A stretch of DNA of 64,000 nucleotides from Novosphingobium sp. B 225 (GTDB lineage Bacteria; Pseudomonadota; Alphaproteobacteria; Sphingomonadales; Sphingomonadaceae). Positions 49,440 through 59,137 of the stretch are shown here, one piece after another (position 1 is the stretch's first letter; each line of letters begins with the position of its first letter). The translations under genes and the position numbers were made by a program. The notes under the pieces are model-generated. The model had not been told where the DNA came from, did no database searches, and saw only the letters and a program-made list of their open reading frames with translations. The stretch covers positions 43,997 through 107,996 of the forward strand of contig NZ_MWLM01000064.1 in the NCBI RefSeq assembly GCF_002198665.1, written 5' to 3'.

Positions 49440-49854
49440 CGCTGGAAACTCCGGTGCGGCGCCTCGGGCCCGATGCCCTTGCGATTCGCCGCCTTGGAAC
49501 TGCTTTTGCCCCCCGCTGCCTGAACGGATTCGGTGCAACACTTGCAGCCTTTGTTCAGATTTCTGGCGATCAACATGAACCAAAATTGCCCCACTGACGC
49601 TGCCCAGCGGCCAATTTGCCACCCTGGCGCGTATTGGAGCGCCCCGGAACCTGCTTCCTCGCCCGCTATGCCGTGCTGCTGACATTGAAATAAAACGATA
49701 TTTTCAGAGTTAGTTGATGAAACACATCCGCAGGGCAAGCTTTCCCCCCACGCAAACAATTTTCCCGCCCCCGCGCCGGGGCACCACGCGAAACCAACAA
49801 TGTCAAAGAGCAGACGTCAGGATGACAGACCGGGGCGATGTAGGAAAATGGATT
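49440..49854. other. 415-base gap without a recognisable gene
   Basis: The gap lies between the glycine-zipper gene start and the end of the SIR2-STAND gene. It must contain the promoter of the glycine-zipper gene. Around 49684-49725 it is markedly AT-richer (ACATTGAAATAAAACGATAT) than the surroundings. An 84-codon open frame at 49714-49968 overlaps the SIR2 gene end and has no recognisable signature; I do not call it. No RNA gene or repeat of families A-C was seen. Confidence 0.6.
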
Positions 49855-52800
49855 TCAGAAGTAGCGGGGGCTTCGCGATTCGCGGCCCATGCCAATTCGC
49901 TCGAGGCTTTCGCTGTGTCCCTTGGCAGCGGCAATTTCGATGGCCTGCCTGATATAACTGCGGCCTGATTTGGGATCCCCCCGGTCTTCCAGAATCTTGC
50001 CAAGTTCGATCCGCAACGAAGTCATCATCAGGCTGTGGCGATAACGGCTGGCAATTGCCAGTGCGTCGGCAATGTGGCGCAATGCAGTTCCATAATTGCC
50101 CGAATGCCGCACGTGCCGTGCGATGCTGGAATTGGCTTCGATCCTGATCCTGTGGCAATCAGTGTCGGTCGCATAGTCACGGGCGTTGCGGATCAGATCA
50201 AGCGCTCTTCTGGTTTCAATTGGCCCATTCTGACGTTCCAGCAGCAGGTTGGCCCGCACGATCATGCAACGGTGCCAAAGGTCGAACTGCTGCGAATTCT
50301 TTGCAGTCGCCGCGCTGGCCTCGATCTGCGTCATCGCCTCGACTGCCCGCCGTTGCAGCTGCAGCAGGCGCGCATAGTGCCGCTGGAAGTGCGCCCCGGC
50401 GCGGTGCTCGCCGAGGACCTGCAACATGGCGATAGCCATAAGATAGTCGGCCTCGGCCCGCGCGGGATCGCTGCGGAAATGCGCGACCACTCCGCGGTAA
50501 CCCGTGACCATTGCCAGAATGAAGCATTCTTCGCGCGACTTGCCGGGATCGCCCAGGAAGGGCTGATCGTCGTATCCGATGGTTTCCCGCAAGCTCTGCA
50601 GTTCGTGCCTGATCCGGGCTGCGCGACTGTGGAGGCTTCCGCCACCATTCACGGGCGGACGTTCGTTCTCCCACGGGTCCTCATCGATGTCCGCTTCAAT
50701 CTGGTCGAGCAGTTCGTTTGCCTGACCCAGCCGGCCGCGTTCGATCAGAACGGAGACGCGGTTGATGGCAATCCGCCGCCACCCCCGGCTACGCTGTTTT
50801 TCAGGAGGCTCCTGGTCCAGCAATTGGCGAATATCGGCCAGCGCGCTCCGTGCGCCCGGCAGGTCTCCCTGGGTCAGTGCCACCACGGCGCGTTCGTTGC
50901 ACAGCCAGATCAACTCGTCTGCGTAGAAGGGAGCAGGTCCCACGAAACTGGCTTGCCGCTCTTCGAAGCATGCGCGTGCTGCGGCATTGCGGCGAAATGC
51001 CTTCGCAAGGCGATCAAGCCGCTTGGCATGTTCGGTCAGCGCACCCTGCCGACTATCATCCTCTCCCTCAAGCGCATGTTCAAACCGCAATAGTGCACTG
51101 GTCGAATAGTAACTGCGGACCAGCGAGAAGGCCGCGCGCAAACAGGCGGCAGCATCGCGCGTGGCGCGCCGGACTAATTGCGATCCCGCAGAGGCCGCAG
51201 ACCGATCATCTAAGTGCATGAAAATGCGGTGGATTGGGTCATCAGGCTTCGGATAGTCAAGGTCAGGCGCGACTTCCGACTTCCCAGGCCAATCGGCATC
51301 GCCATGAACCGAATCGATATCGTGCCAAACGCCGCAGAACAGATCGACCAGATGGCCCAGCTCGGCGTGGATTTCCGGACCCGGGGCGCTGACCCCGTCA
51401 TTGTCGCTCATGAACAGCGACAGGTTGAAGCTGGATGCCAGCTTGGCATCATTGACTGGTGCCCCGTGCAGGTCGCGGAAGTAGGTGGCGATCGCGCGGT
51501 GCAGGGCGATTGGCGCGCGCAGCGCGTCTTCTTCCGCCAGTGCCCGGTCGGGATCGTCATAGTGTGGATCGAGCCTTAGGATCAGCCCCAAATCGCAAAG
51601 CTTTTTCACCAGCGCGCGTAATGCGTTGGCAGACCACTCTGCGCCGCGCCGTCCCGTCGGATCGATCGCCCGCCTTACCCGGGGAACATAGGCAAGGACT
51701 ACCGCCTCGACTGGCCGACCGATGAAGCTCTTGACCCGCAGGACCTCGATCGCCGCGCGCGGATGATCGCAGACCTGCTTCAGGCAGGCCGGATCGAGAT
51801 GCGCTTCGAGGAACTTGATCGCCACGCGCGACGGATCGATCTTGCAGGCTCTGATCAGATCGATCAGATCGGAAGATGCAAGGTACTCCTTGTCTCCGAG
51901 CGCTTTCCAGAACGCGAGCCGGATGTGCCGCAAGTGGCGCGATTTGAGTCCGCGAACCAGTTTGTCGACGTTTGCCGGTTCTTCAGCCCCATCAAACTCA
52001 TCCGGCTCATCACAGTGGAGTGGAAAAGCGGGAATATCCAGTGCCTTGCAATAGGCCAGGATGCGGTCGCTGCTCAGCAGAATTACCCTGATCCCGGCAT
52101 CGGTGCCGCGCCGCTTGAGTTCACGCAGGAAGAAATCCAGCCCGGCACTGATTGGTTCGCCAAGCTTGCCAAAGAACCGTTCCGCGCCATTGATGACGAT
52201 CAGGCATGGTTTCCACTTGGCCTCGCTGTTGCCGATCTCGCGAAACAACTGTTCGCGCGCCCCTTCGTCCTGGTTGAACAGCGTTGCCCGTCGATCCTGC
52301 TGAACTGGTACGGGTCTGTTCCAGAAGCCGGTCGAAGGCTTTTTGCGGGCTTCCAGAAAGCGGGCAATCCCGGACAGCACGCTGTCGCTGTCATAGGCGA
52401 AAGCCGCGTTGATCAGCAGGCGGTCTTCCTGCGGCGGCCGTTTGCCGGTTTCGAATTGCCAGTTGTCCGGTTTCATCAATTCACGCGAAAACTGGCCGCG
52501 GCCGATGCCGCGTCTGCCGGTAATGGCTATGATCGGCGCGCTGGAGCGGTTCTGCTCTGGGTGACCAAGCCGCGGCTTGTAGTCCACTTCGAACTTGGCA
52601 TCAGCTTCCTGCGAACCGCCGGAGCGCGCGGTAACGCCCCACATTGTCCAATTGCCACCCCCGTTTGGCGCGTCTTTGAAGCCGTTTTGCGGTGCCCGCA
52701 GACTTGGGTTGAAATAGGTATCGCCCAGATCGATCCGTTCGCCCAGGTGCTCGACAGTTTCAAGCGAGCGGGCGAGAGCGCCCCATTTGTCTTTCGCTTT

Positions 52801-54087
52801 GATGAACTTGGCCCGGTCGGCGATGCACAGGCCTTCGATGTCGAGTTCATCGTCGAACAGCACTTGCACGCCAAGCCGTTCGAGGAAATCTTGACGCATC
52901 ATGTGCTTGTAATTTTCCCAACCCGCGTGGGACTTATCATAGCTTTGCAGTGGCGCTGTGCGGTTCCAGATCACGAACAAGGGTGCCGCCTGGCGCAGCG
53001 GGGCGTTGCCAACGAAGAACTGCAGGTGGTTGTTGATTTCCTGCTCGGTCATGCCCAGCCCAAGGAACAGGATCGGGTTGCCGGCGATCAGGGTCATCAA
53101 GCCGTGATCAAACGGTTCGCGATTCATATCGTAGCGGCGATAGAGCTGGTCATAGTCGCGCAAGTTCGCCACCATTGATTGCGGCAGGTCGGCGCGACCA
53201 TGCAGGTGCATTATGTGGCGCTGGATCTTGGCCGAGCCGACTGCGAATTCGAACAGCCGGTCCGGTCGTTCGCGATCCATGACATCGCTGATCACAGTCG
53301 AACCATTGGGCAGGATCCGCGTCCAGCGGCCAAACGGCTGCTCTTCTATCTCTGCGCCAGAACCGGGCTTGCCGACCATGCTGGTGAAATCGTTGGTTTT
53401 CGCGAGATGGCGATTTGCGAAGAAGCGGCTGGTCAGGCTTCGCGGATAAGTTCTGGCCGAGGCAACCTCGGCATCTTCAAGCTGCTGCTGTTCACCCGGC
53501 AGCAGCATCAAGGCCCGTTCCAGCTCAAAATCATAGTTCAGCGTGGCGATCCGGCGAATACCCAGGCGCCCGATGATCAGTCTTACAATCTCGCGTCCCT
53601 TTTCGTCCGAACGCGTCAGCCCCCGGCGAAGGAAAATCGCGGCGATTCGACGCTCGAACTCACGTTCGGCATTGTCAGTTGGAGCACCATGCAGCCGGGT
53701 GTCGATCCCGACACGCCGCATGGCCCGGTCAAACGCTGCGAAGCGTTTGGCCAGTTCCCAGATCTGGCCGCGTTGGTCAGGAGCATAGCCGCGCGACTTG
53801 GGATTGGTGAGCCAATGGTGAATTGCCCCGGCTTCGGTGCTGATGCTGTCCAGAATATGCAGCGGGGCCAGGCAGTTGCCGGACAATGCACGGCGATAAT
53901 TCTGTGCAAGGCCTTTTGCAATCAAGAGGATTGACTTGATAAGCACCGACCAGTCTGGATAACCAAGTCGTCCGGTGGTCATCGCGCCAGTTATCGCGAC
54001 CATCCGTCCACCATGGAGCGCATCGACGAATTCCTGCAACGCGCGGTTGCGGCGCGTATTGTCTTGATAGACTTTTGACGTGGTCAT
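49855..54087 (-). CDS. SIR2-like/STAND-like NTPase/TPR protein (candidate anti-phage effector)
   Basis: A 1410-residue protein with three parts. Residues 1 to about 360 resemble a SIR2-like NAD-binding domain: ITGAMTTG (32-39), ATLNYDFELE (181-190), MHLHGRAD (293-300), and LFLGLGMTEQEINNHLQFF (340-358). The Asn and His expected for NAD hydrolysis are present; the usual GAG motif is GAM. A P-loop-like GRRGIGRGQFS lies at 524-534, with Arg and Gly in place of the Lys-Ser/Thr, and a Walker-B-like CLIVINGAERFF near 640. From about 1070 to the end are helical TPR-like repeats. This is the sensor-NTPase-effector layout of STAND (Avs-type) defence proteins. GGGGGG-TGGG precedes the ATG. Function is inferred. 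Confidence 0.78.
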   Translation of the reverse strand: MTTSKVYQDNTRRNRALQEFVDALHGGRMVAITGAMTTGRLGYPDWSVLIKSILLIAKGLAQNYRRALSGNCLAPLHILDSISTEAGAIHHWLTNPKSRGYAPDQRGQIWELAKRFAAFDRAMRRVGIDTRLHGAPTDNAEREFERRIAAIFLRRGLTRSDEKGREIVRLIIGRLGIRRIATLNYDFELERALMLLPGEQQQLEDAEVASARTYPRSLTSRFFANRHLAKTNDFTSMVGKPGSGAEIEEQPFGRWTRILPNGSTVISDVMDRERPDRLFEFAVGSAKIQRHIMHLHGRADLPQSMVANLRDYDQLYRRYDMNREPFDHGLMTLIAGNPILFLGLGMTEQEINNHLQFFVGNAPLRQAAPLFVIWNRTAPLQSYDKSHAGWENYKHMMRQDFLERLGVQVLFDDELDIEGLCIADRAKFIKAKDKWGALARSLETVEHLGERIDLGDTYFNPSLRAPQNGFKDAPNGGGNWTMWGVTARSGGSQEADAKFEVDYKPRLGHPEQNRSSAPIIAITGRRGIGRGQFSRELMKPDNWQFETGKRPPQEDRLLINAAFAYDSDSVLSGIARFLEARKKPSTGFWNRPVPVQQDRRATLFNQDEGAREQLFREIGNSEAKWKPCLIVINGAERFFGKLGEPISAGLDFFLRELKRRGTDAGIRVILLSSDRILAYCKALDIPAFPLHCDEPDEFDGAEEPANVDKLVRGLKSRHLRHIRLAFWKALGDKEYLASSDLIDLIRACKIDPSRVAIKFLEAHLDPACLKQVCDHPRAAIEVLRVKSFIGRPVEAVVLAYVPRVRRAIDPTGRRGAEWSANALRALVKKLCDLGLILRLDPHYDDPDRALAEEDALRAPIALHRAIATYFRDLHGAPVNDAKLASSFNLSLFMSDNDGVSAPGPEIHAELGHLVDLFCGVWHDIDSVHGDADWPGKSEVAPDLDYPKPDDPIHRIFMHLDDRSAASAGSQLVRRATRDAAACLRAAFSLVRSYYSTSALLRFEHALEGEDDSRQGALTEHAKRLDRLAKAFRRNAAARACFEERQASFVGPAPFYADELIWLCNERAVVALTQGDLPGARSALADIRQLLDQEPPEKQRSRGWRRIAINRVSVLIERGRLGQANELLDQIEADIDEDPWENERPPVNGGGSLHSRAARIRHELQSLRETIGYDDQPFLGDPGKSREECFILAMVTGYRGVVAHFRSDPARAEADYLMAIAMLQVLGEHRAGAHFQRHYARLLQLQRRAVEAMTQIEASAATAKNSQQFDLWHRCMIVRANLLLERQNGPIETRRALDLIRNARDYATDTDCHRIRIEANSSIARHVRHSGNYGTALRHIADALAIASRYRHSLMMTSLRIELGKILEDRGDPKSGRSYIRQAIEIAAAKGHSESLERIGMGRESRSPRYF

Positions 54088-54141
54088 CCCACCCCCCGGG
54101 TTGGTCCCGGGGAAGTCTAGTACATTGCGCACCGCGCTGCG

Positions 54142-54164
54142 GTGTGATTCATCACACTGCAGTG
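54142..54164. promoter_or_regulatory. Overlapping palindromes before the SIR2-STAND gene
   Basis: GTGTGA-TTCA-TCACAC (54142-54157) and the perfect palindrome CACTGCAGTG (54155-54164) overlap by three bases. They lie 55-77 bases upstream of the chosen start, where promoter or operator elements are expected. They may allow tight control of a toxic effector. Alternatively they form a leader hairpin. Confidence 0.45.
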
Positions 54165-54246
54165 CAGATTTCTGCGCAACTCTGCCGCTGCGTCAGCGGG
54201 CTGTGCCCAAAGGGCGCGGGGACGAAGACTTGCGAGCCGACTAAAG

Positions 54247-54268
54247 CCCCTCCTCTGAAGAGGAGGGG
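54247..54268 (-). terminator. CCCCTCCTCT-GA-AGAGGAGGGG hairpin downstream of typA (family C core)
   Basis: A perfect ten-base stem with a two-base loop, starting eleven bases after the typA stop when read on the minus strand. It is the same core as the paired palindromes at 1295-1395. It probably ends typA transcription and separates it from the SIR2-STAND gene, although a poly-U run is missing. Confidence 0.7.
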
Positions 54269-54279
54269 GAGTGTGCTGC

Positions 54280-56112
54280 TTACGCCGCTTCCTTCTTGCG
54301 CCCGGCCTTCTTGCGCTCATGCGGATCGAGCAGGGCCTTGCGCAGGCGGATCGACTTGGGCGTGACTTCGACCATTTCGTCGTCGTCGATATAGGCGATG
54401 GCCTGTTCCAGCGTCATGATCCGGGGCGGGGTGAGGCGGATGGCGTCGTCCTTGCCGGTGGAGCGGAAGTTGGTCAGCTGCTTGGACTTGGCCGGGTTGA
54501 CTTCCAGATCGTCAGGCTTGGCGTTTTCGCCGATGATCATGCCTTCATAGATCTTGTCCTGCGGGCGCACGAACAGGCTGCCGCGTTCTTCCAGCATGTT
54601 GAGCGCATAGCCCACTGCTTCGCCCGCGCAGTTGGAGATCAGCACGCCGTTGGCGCGGCCTTCGATCTGGCCTTTGTAGGGGCCGTATTTGTCAAACAGG
54701 CGGTTCATGATCCCGGTGCCGCGCGTGTCGGACAGGAATTCGCCGTGATAGCCGATCAGGCCGCGGCTGGGGGCAGTGAAGGTGATCCGGGTCTTGCCGC
54801 CGCCGCTGGGGCGCATGTCGGTCATTTCCGCCTTGCGCAGCGCCATCTTGTCAATGACGGTGCCCGAGTGTTCGTCGTCCACGTCGATCACCACGGTTTC
54901 GTAGGGTTCGGTGCGGGCGCCCTTGTCGTCCTGGCCATAGAGCACGCGGGGGCGGCTGATGCCCAGTTCAAACCCTTCGCGGCGCATGGTTTCGATCAGC
55001 ACGCCCAGCTGCAATTCGCCGCGCCCGGCGACTTCGAAGCTGTCCTTGTCGGCAGATTCGGTCACCTTGATCGCGACGTTGCTTTCGGCTTCGCGCTCCA
55101 GACGGTCGCGGATCATGCGGCTGGTCACCTTGGTGCCTTCGCGGCCGGCCATCGGGCTGTCATTCACGGCAAAGCGCATCGACAGCGTGGGCGGGTCGAT
55201 CGGCTGGGCGTGGAGCGGTTCGGTCACGCTGGGATCGGCGATGGTGTTGGATACGGTCGCGTCGGTCATCCCGGCGATCGAGATGATGTCGCCTGCGCGG
55301 GCTTCGTCCACCGGAACGCGTTCCAGCCCGCGGAAGGCCATCAGCTTGCTGGCGCGGCCGGTTTCCACCAGCTTGCCATCGTTATCGAGCGCGTGGATCG
55401 GCGAATTGACCTTGACCGTGCCCGACTGGACCTTGCCGGTCAGGATGCGGCCAAGGAAGTTGTCGCGATCGAGCAGGGTGACGAGGAATTTGAACGGCCC
55501 GTCGACATCGGCTTCCGGGGCGGGGACGTGTTCGACGATCTTCTTGAACAGCGGGGTCAGCGTGCCTTCGCGCATGCTGGGATCTTCGTTGGCATAGCCA
55601 TTGCGGCCCGAGGCGTAGAGCACGGGGAAATCGCACTGTTCATCGCTGGCATCGAGGCTGACGAACAGATCGAACACTTCGTCGAGCACTTCCTGGATGC
55701 GTTCGTCCGGACGGTCGACCTTGTTGACCACCACGATCGGGCGAAGGCCCAGCGCCAGCGCCTTGCCAGTGACGAATTTGGTCTGCGGCATCGCGCCTTC
55801 GCTGCTGTCGACCAGCAGGATCACGCCGTCGACCATGGACAGGATCCGCTCCACCTCACCGCCGAAGTCGGCGTGGCCGGGGGTGTCGACGATGTTGATC
55901 CGCGTGCCTTCCCATTCGACGCTGGTGCACTTGGCCAGAATCGTGATCCCGCGTTCCTTTTCCAGGTCGTTCGAATCCATCGCGCGTTCTTCGATGCGCT
56001 GATTGTCACGGAAGGTGCCGGACTGGCGGAACAGCTGGTCGACCAGGGTGGTCTTGCCGTGGTCAACGTGCGCAATGATCGCAATATTGCGCAAAGGAAG
56101 GGGGGCGGACAT
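54280..56112 (-). CDS. typA: Ribosome-associated GTPase TypA/BipA
   Basis: A 610-residue translational GTPase. G1 is in [20 protein letters not shown] (about 7-26), the switch region around [13 protein letters not shown]3 [15 protein letters not shown], and G4 [13 protein letters not shown]. The following beta-barrel and elongation-factor III/V-like domains ([20 protein letters not shown]) and the C-terminal domain, ending in a Lys/Arg-rich tail ([12 protein letters not shown]), are typical of TypA. The ATG at 56112 begins the conserved part. It acts on the ribosome in stress and ribosome assembly. Unrelated to the neighbours. Confidence 0.96.
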   Translation of the reverse strand: MSAPLPLRNIAIIAHVDHGKTTLVDQLFRQSGTFRDNQRIEERAMDSNDLEKERGITILAKCTSVEWEGTRINIVDTPGHADFGGEVERILSMVDGVILLVDSSEGAMPQTKFVTGKALALGLRPIVVVNKVDRPDERIQEVLDEVFDLFVSLDASDEQCDFPVLYASGRNGYANEDPSMREGTLTPLFKKIVEHVPAPEADVDGPFKFLVTLLDRDNFLGRILTGKVQSGTVKVNSPIHALDNDGKLVETGRASKLMAFRGLERVPVDEARAGDIISIAGMTDATVSNTIADPSVTEPLHAQPIDPPTLSMRFAVNDSPMAGREGTKVTSRMIRDRLEREAESNVAIKVTESADKDSFEVAGRGELQLGVLIETMRREGFELGISRPRVLYGQDDKGARTEPYETVVIDVDDEHSGTVIDKMALRKAEMTDMRPSGGGKTRITFTAPSRGLIGYHGEFLSDTRGTGIMNRLFDKYGPYKGQIEGRANGVLISNCAGEAVGYALNMLEERGSLFVRPQDKIYEGMIIGENAKPDDLEVNPAKSKQLTNFRSTGKDDAIRLTPPRIMTLEQAIAYIDDDEMVEVTPKSIRLRKALLDPHERKKAGRKKEAA

Positions 56113-56346
56113 CGTGGGGCCTTCGGATAGAGAGAGGGGCGGGCGGCGCGTGTTGCACCGCAATATGCGCCGCGCCCCTAGCCCAAGCGGGGCTCTGGGG
56201 CAAGTGCGCTGACTGTGCCCGCACTGCAACAGGCTGGTTCCGGCGGACACATTTTGGTCATCGCCGATTGCTAGGCACCGCGCAGGCCCCTATCTGGCGC
56301 GCCAAGGCGGGCAAGCCGCCATGGTTATCTATGCAGGAACCAATCG

Positions 56347-58881
56347 ATGACTTCGCTTGACGCCAAGGGTGCCGGATCGCTGCGCCTTCGCCTGATGCTG
56401 GGGATTGCCCTGGCTGCCTTTGCTGCTCCGACTGCCGGGTTTGCGCAGGAAATCGCCGAACAACCGATCGAGGAAGAGGCCGAAGCCGCGCCTCCTGCCG
56501 ATGAAGGCGCGACCCCCGCCGAGGAATACGGTAACGAGATCGTCGTTACCGCGACCAAGCGCGAACAGACCCTGCAGAACGTGCCGGTAGCGGTTTCGGT
56601 TGCCACGGCCGATGCGATCGAACGCGCGGCGGTGCGCGATCTCAAGGATCTGCAAACGCTGGTTCCGGCGCTGCGGGTGACCCAGCTGCAAAGCAGCGCC
56701 AATACCAATTTCATCATCCGCGGCTTTGGCAACGGGGCCAACAACGCCGGGATCGAACCTTCGGTCGGGGTGTTCGTCGACGGGGTCTATCGCAGCCGCA
56801 CCGGCGCGCAGATCGGCGATTTGCCCGATGTAGCCCGCGTCGAAGTGCTGCGCGGCCCGCAGAGCACGCTGTTCGGCAAGAACGCCAGCGCCGGGGTGAT
56901 CAGCCTGGTCACCAAGGAACCGGCCTTCAAGTTCCACGGCTCGGTCGAGGCCAGCTATGGCAACCATGACGCCAAAGTGCTCAAGGGCTATGTCACCGGC
57001 CCGGTGATGGAAAATATCGCCGCCAGCCTGTCTGCCGGGATCAACCAGCGCGATGGCATGGTGCAGGACCAGGGCTATGGCGGGCGCACCAATGAACGCA
57101 ATCGCTGGTTCTTGCGCGGGCAGCTCAGGATCGAGCCGAGCAGCCAGCTCAAGCTGCGGCTGATCGCGGACTATGACAAGATCGACGAAGCCTGCTGCGC
57201 GGTGGTCAACCTGCGCCGCTCTGCCGCGACCAGCGCGGTTGAAGCGCTGGGCGGCAAGGTCAACGCGGCCAGCGATCCGTTCGGCGGGGTGGTTTACTCC
57301 AATTTCGCCAGCAGCAATGAAATCGAGAACTGGGGCATTTCGGGTCAGGCCGACTATACCGTCGGCCCGCTCAAGCTGACCTCGATCACGGCTTACCGCA
57401 AGAGCAAGAGCCGCACCAATCAGGATTCGGACTTCACCAGTGCCGATCTGATCGGGCAGAACGCGGGCACGCTCGACATCGGTACGTTTACCCAGGAACT
57501 GCGCGCTTCGGCCGGGTTCATGGACTTTTTCAATGCCATGGCCGGGGCCTATTTCTTTGACGAAAAGGTCACCAGTGGCAACGCGCTGACTTATGGCAAG
57601 GCGTTCCGGCCTTATGCGAACCTGCTTTCAGGCGGAGGCGTGGGCGCGCTGGAATCGCTGGTCGTGCCGCTTGCGCCGGGTACTTTCTTTGCGCCGGGGC
57701 AGGGGCTGTTCGACAGCTTCCAGATGCATGACAAGGCGTGGTCGGTATTCGGCAATCTCGATTTCAAGCCGCTCCACAACGTCACGCTGACGATTGGCGC
57801 GAACTATACCCACGATGCCAAGGACGTGACTTCGGCCGTCACCAGCACCGATGTCTTCTCGGGCCTCAATCTGGTTGCGCTGGGCGGCGGATCGACCAAC
57901 CCCTCGCTCAATCCGCTGCTGGCGCTGCGCCCGCTGCAGTTCCTGCCGCCGTTCCGCAATTTCCCCAATGCGGTGGAAAGCGGCCAGACCCGCGACGGCG
58001 ACTGGTCATGGACCGGGCGGCTGGCCTGGCAGGTGACCGACAGCGTCAATACCTATTTCTCCTATGCCACGGGTTACAAGGCCAGCTCGTTCAACCTGTC
58101 ACGCGATAGCCGCCCGCTCGCGTCGGACTATGCCGCGCTGGCCGGGGCCGGGCTGCTGGTGAACAACCTCACCACCGGTTCGCGCTTTGCCGGGCCGGAA
58201 GATGCGCGGGTGCTGGAACTGGGGATCAAGACGAAGTTCGGGATCGCCAGCGCCAACCTGACCTTTTTCAAGCAGACCATCGCGGGCTTCCAGTCCAACA
58301 CGTTCACCGGCACCGGCTTTGCGCTGGCCAATGCCGGCAAGCAGAGCACGCGCGGGGTGGAATTTGACGGCACGATGAAGGCTGGCAGCAAGCTCAACCT
58401 CAACCTGTCGCTGGTCTATCTCGATCCGCGTTATGAGAGCTTTGTCCAGTCCGCGCTGGGCAATGCGACCGGCACTCGCCCGGCCGGCATTCCCGCATTG
58501 TCGAGCACGATCGGGGCAAGCTGGAACCATGCCTTCGCCGATGGATCGCGCGTGATTGTCAGCGGCGACTGGCATTATGAAAGCCCGGTCGCGATTGTCG
58601 AAGGACTGCCCGGGTTCATTCAGCGCAATGCCCTGGGGCAGGTGGTCAGCTATCAGCCTGCCTTTGATGCCGCCCGTCCGTTCAAGCGCGAAGTCAGCGA
58701 AGTGAACGCCTCGCTGACCTATGCCATGGCCAGCGGGCTGGAACTGTCAGTCTGGGGCCGCAACCTGACCAATGACCGCTACCTGCTGTCGCTGTTCGAT
58801 TCGGTCGCGCAGCCCGGTTCGATCTCGGGCTATCCTAACCAGCCGCGCACCTGGGGCGGATCGGTGCGGTTCAAGTGGTAG
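56347..58881 (+). CDS. TonB-dependent outer-membrane receptor
   Basis: An 844-residue receptor. A signal peptide (LMLGIALAAFAAPTAGFAQ) precedes an acidic Glu/Ala/Pro-rich spacer, the TonB box NEIVVTATKREQTLQNVP (about 63-80), the plug domain (NFIIRGFGNGANNAGIEPSV, VEVLRGPQSTLFGKNASAGV) and a 22-strand barrel ending in GGSVRFKW with the C-terminal aromatic residue needed for assembly. AGGAACCAATCG lies before the ATG. Receptors of this type in sphingomonads import varied substrates, including lipophilic and aromatic ones. No ligand-specific partner gene is adjacent. Confidence 0.93.
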   Translation: MTSLDAKGAGSLRLRLMLGIALAAFAAPTAGFAQEIAEQPIEEEAEAAPPADEGATPAEEYGNEIVVTATKREQTLQNVPVAVSVATADAIERAAVRDLKDLQTLVPALRVTQLQSSANTNFIIRGFGNGANNAGIEPSVGVFVDGVYRSRTGAQIGDLPDVARVEVLRGPQSTLFGKNASAGVISLVTKEPAFKFHGSVEASYGNHDAKVLKGYVTGPVMENIAASLSAGINQRDGMVQDQGYGGRTNERNRWFLRGQLRIEPSSQLKLRLIADYDKIDEACCAVVNLRRSAATSAVEALGGKVNAASDPFGGVVYSNFASSNEIENWGISGQADYTVGPLKLTSITAYRKSKSRTNQDSDFTSADLIGQNAGTLDIGTFTQELRASAGFMDFFNAMAGAYFFDEKVTSGNALTYGKAFRPYANLLSGGGVGALESLVVPLAPGTFFAPGQGLFDSFQMHDKAWSVFGNLDFKPLHNVTLTIGANYTHDAKDVTSAVTSTDVFSGLNLVALGGGSTNPSLNPLLALRPLQFLPPFRNFPNAVESGQTRDGDWSWTGRLAWQVTDSVNTYFSYATGYKASSFNLSRDSRPLASDYAALAGAGLLVNNLTTGSRFAGPEDARVLELGIKTKFGIASANLTFFKQTIAGFQSNTFTGTGFALANAGKQSTRGVEFDGTMKAGSKLNLNLSLVYLDPRYESFVQSALGNATGTRPAGIPALSSTIGASWNHAFADGSRVIVSGDWHYESPVAIVEGLPGFIQRNALGQVVSYQPAFDAARPFKREVSEVNASLTYAMASGLELSVWGRNLTNDRYLLSLFDSVAQPGSISGYPNQPRTWGGSVRFKW

Positions 58882-59026
58882 CAACGGGTTAGCCGCCCTC
58901 ACACTGATCCTCCCTTGGCGGGGGAGGGGGACCGTCCGCAGAATGGTGGAGGCGGGCTGGCAAGATCGCGCGGAGCAGCGCACAGTCGCTATCGCGGCTG
59001 CCCCTGATCTCGCCACGCTGCGGTAC

Positions 59027-59045
59027 TTCCCCCAAGTCGGGGGAA
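59027..59045. terminator. TTCCCCC-N5-GGGGGAA hairpin
   Basis: A seven-base perfect stem with a five-base loop (AAGTC), 146 bases after the TonB receptor stop and followed by AAATCG. It may terminate the receptor transcript. A weaker CCTCCC/GGGAGG pair lies closer, at 58909-58927. Terminator function is not certain without a T-run. Confidence 0.4.
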
Positions 59046-59137
59046 AATCGCCAGAAAGTCCTCGCTGCCTTTTCATTTGCCAATCTGCGCCATTTGTGGT
59101 GCCTTTCGCCGCTGTTGGATTGAGACAGGGGGTGGCT

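Noticed and set aside
49714..49968. 84-codon plus-strand open frame in the gap beside the SIR2-STAND gene
   Set aside because: It overlaps the 3' end of the large gene, lacks a clear family and its composition does not support coding.
54271..56130. Plus-strand 619-codon open frame opposite typA
   Set aside because: It is antisense to a fully recognisable TypA, has a composition typical of a GC-rich shadow frame (His, Ala, Gly, Val) and no motif.
56179..56196. TAGCCC-AAGC-GGGGCT as a fourth copy of the shared promoter motif
   Set aside because: It lacks the GGGTTAT half and lies within GC-rich DNA far from the related genes; similarity is limited to the CCC-N4-GGG core.
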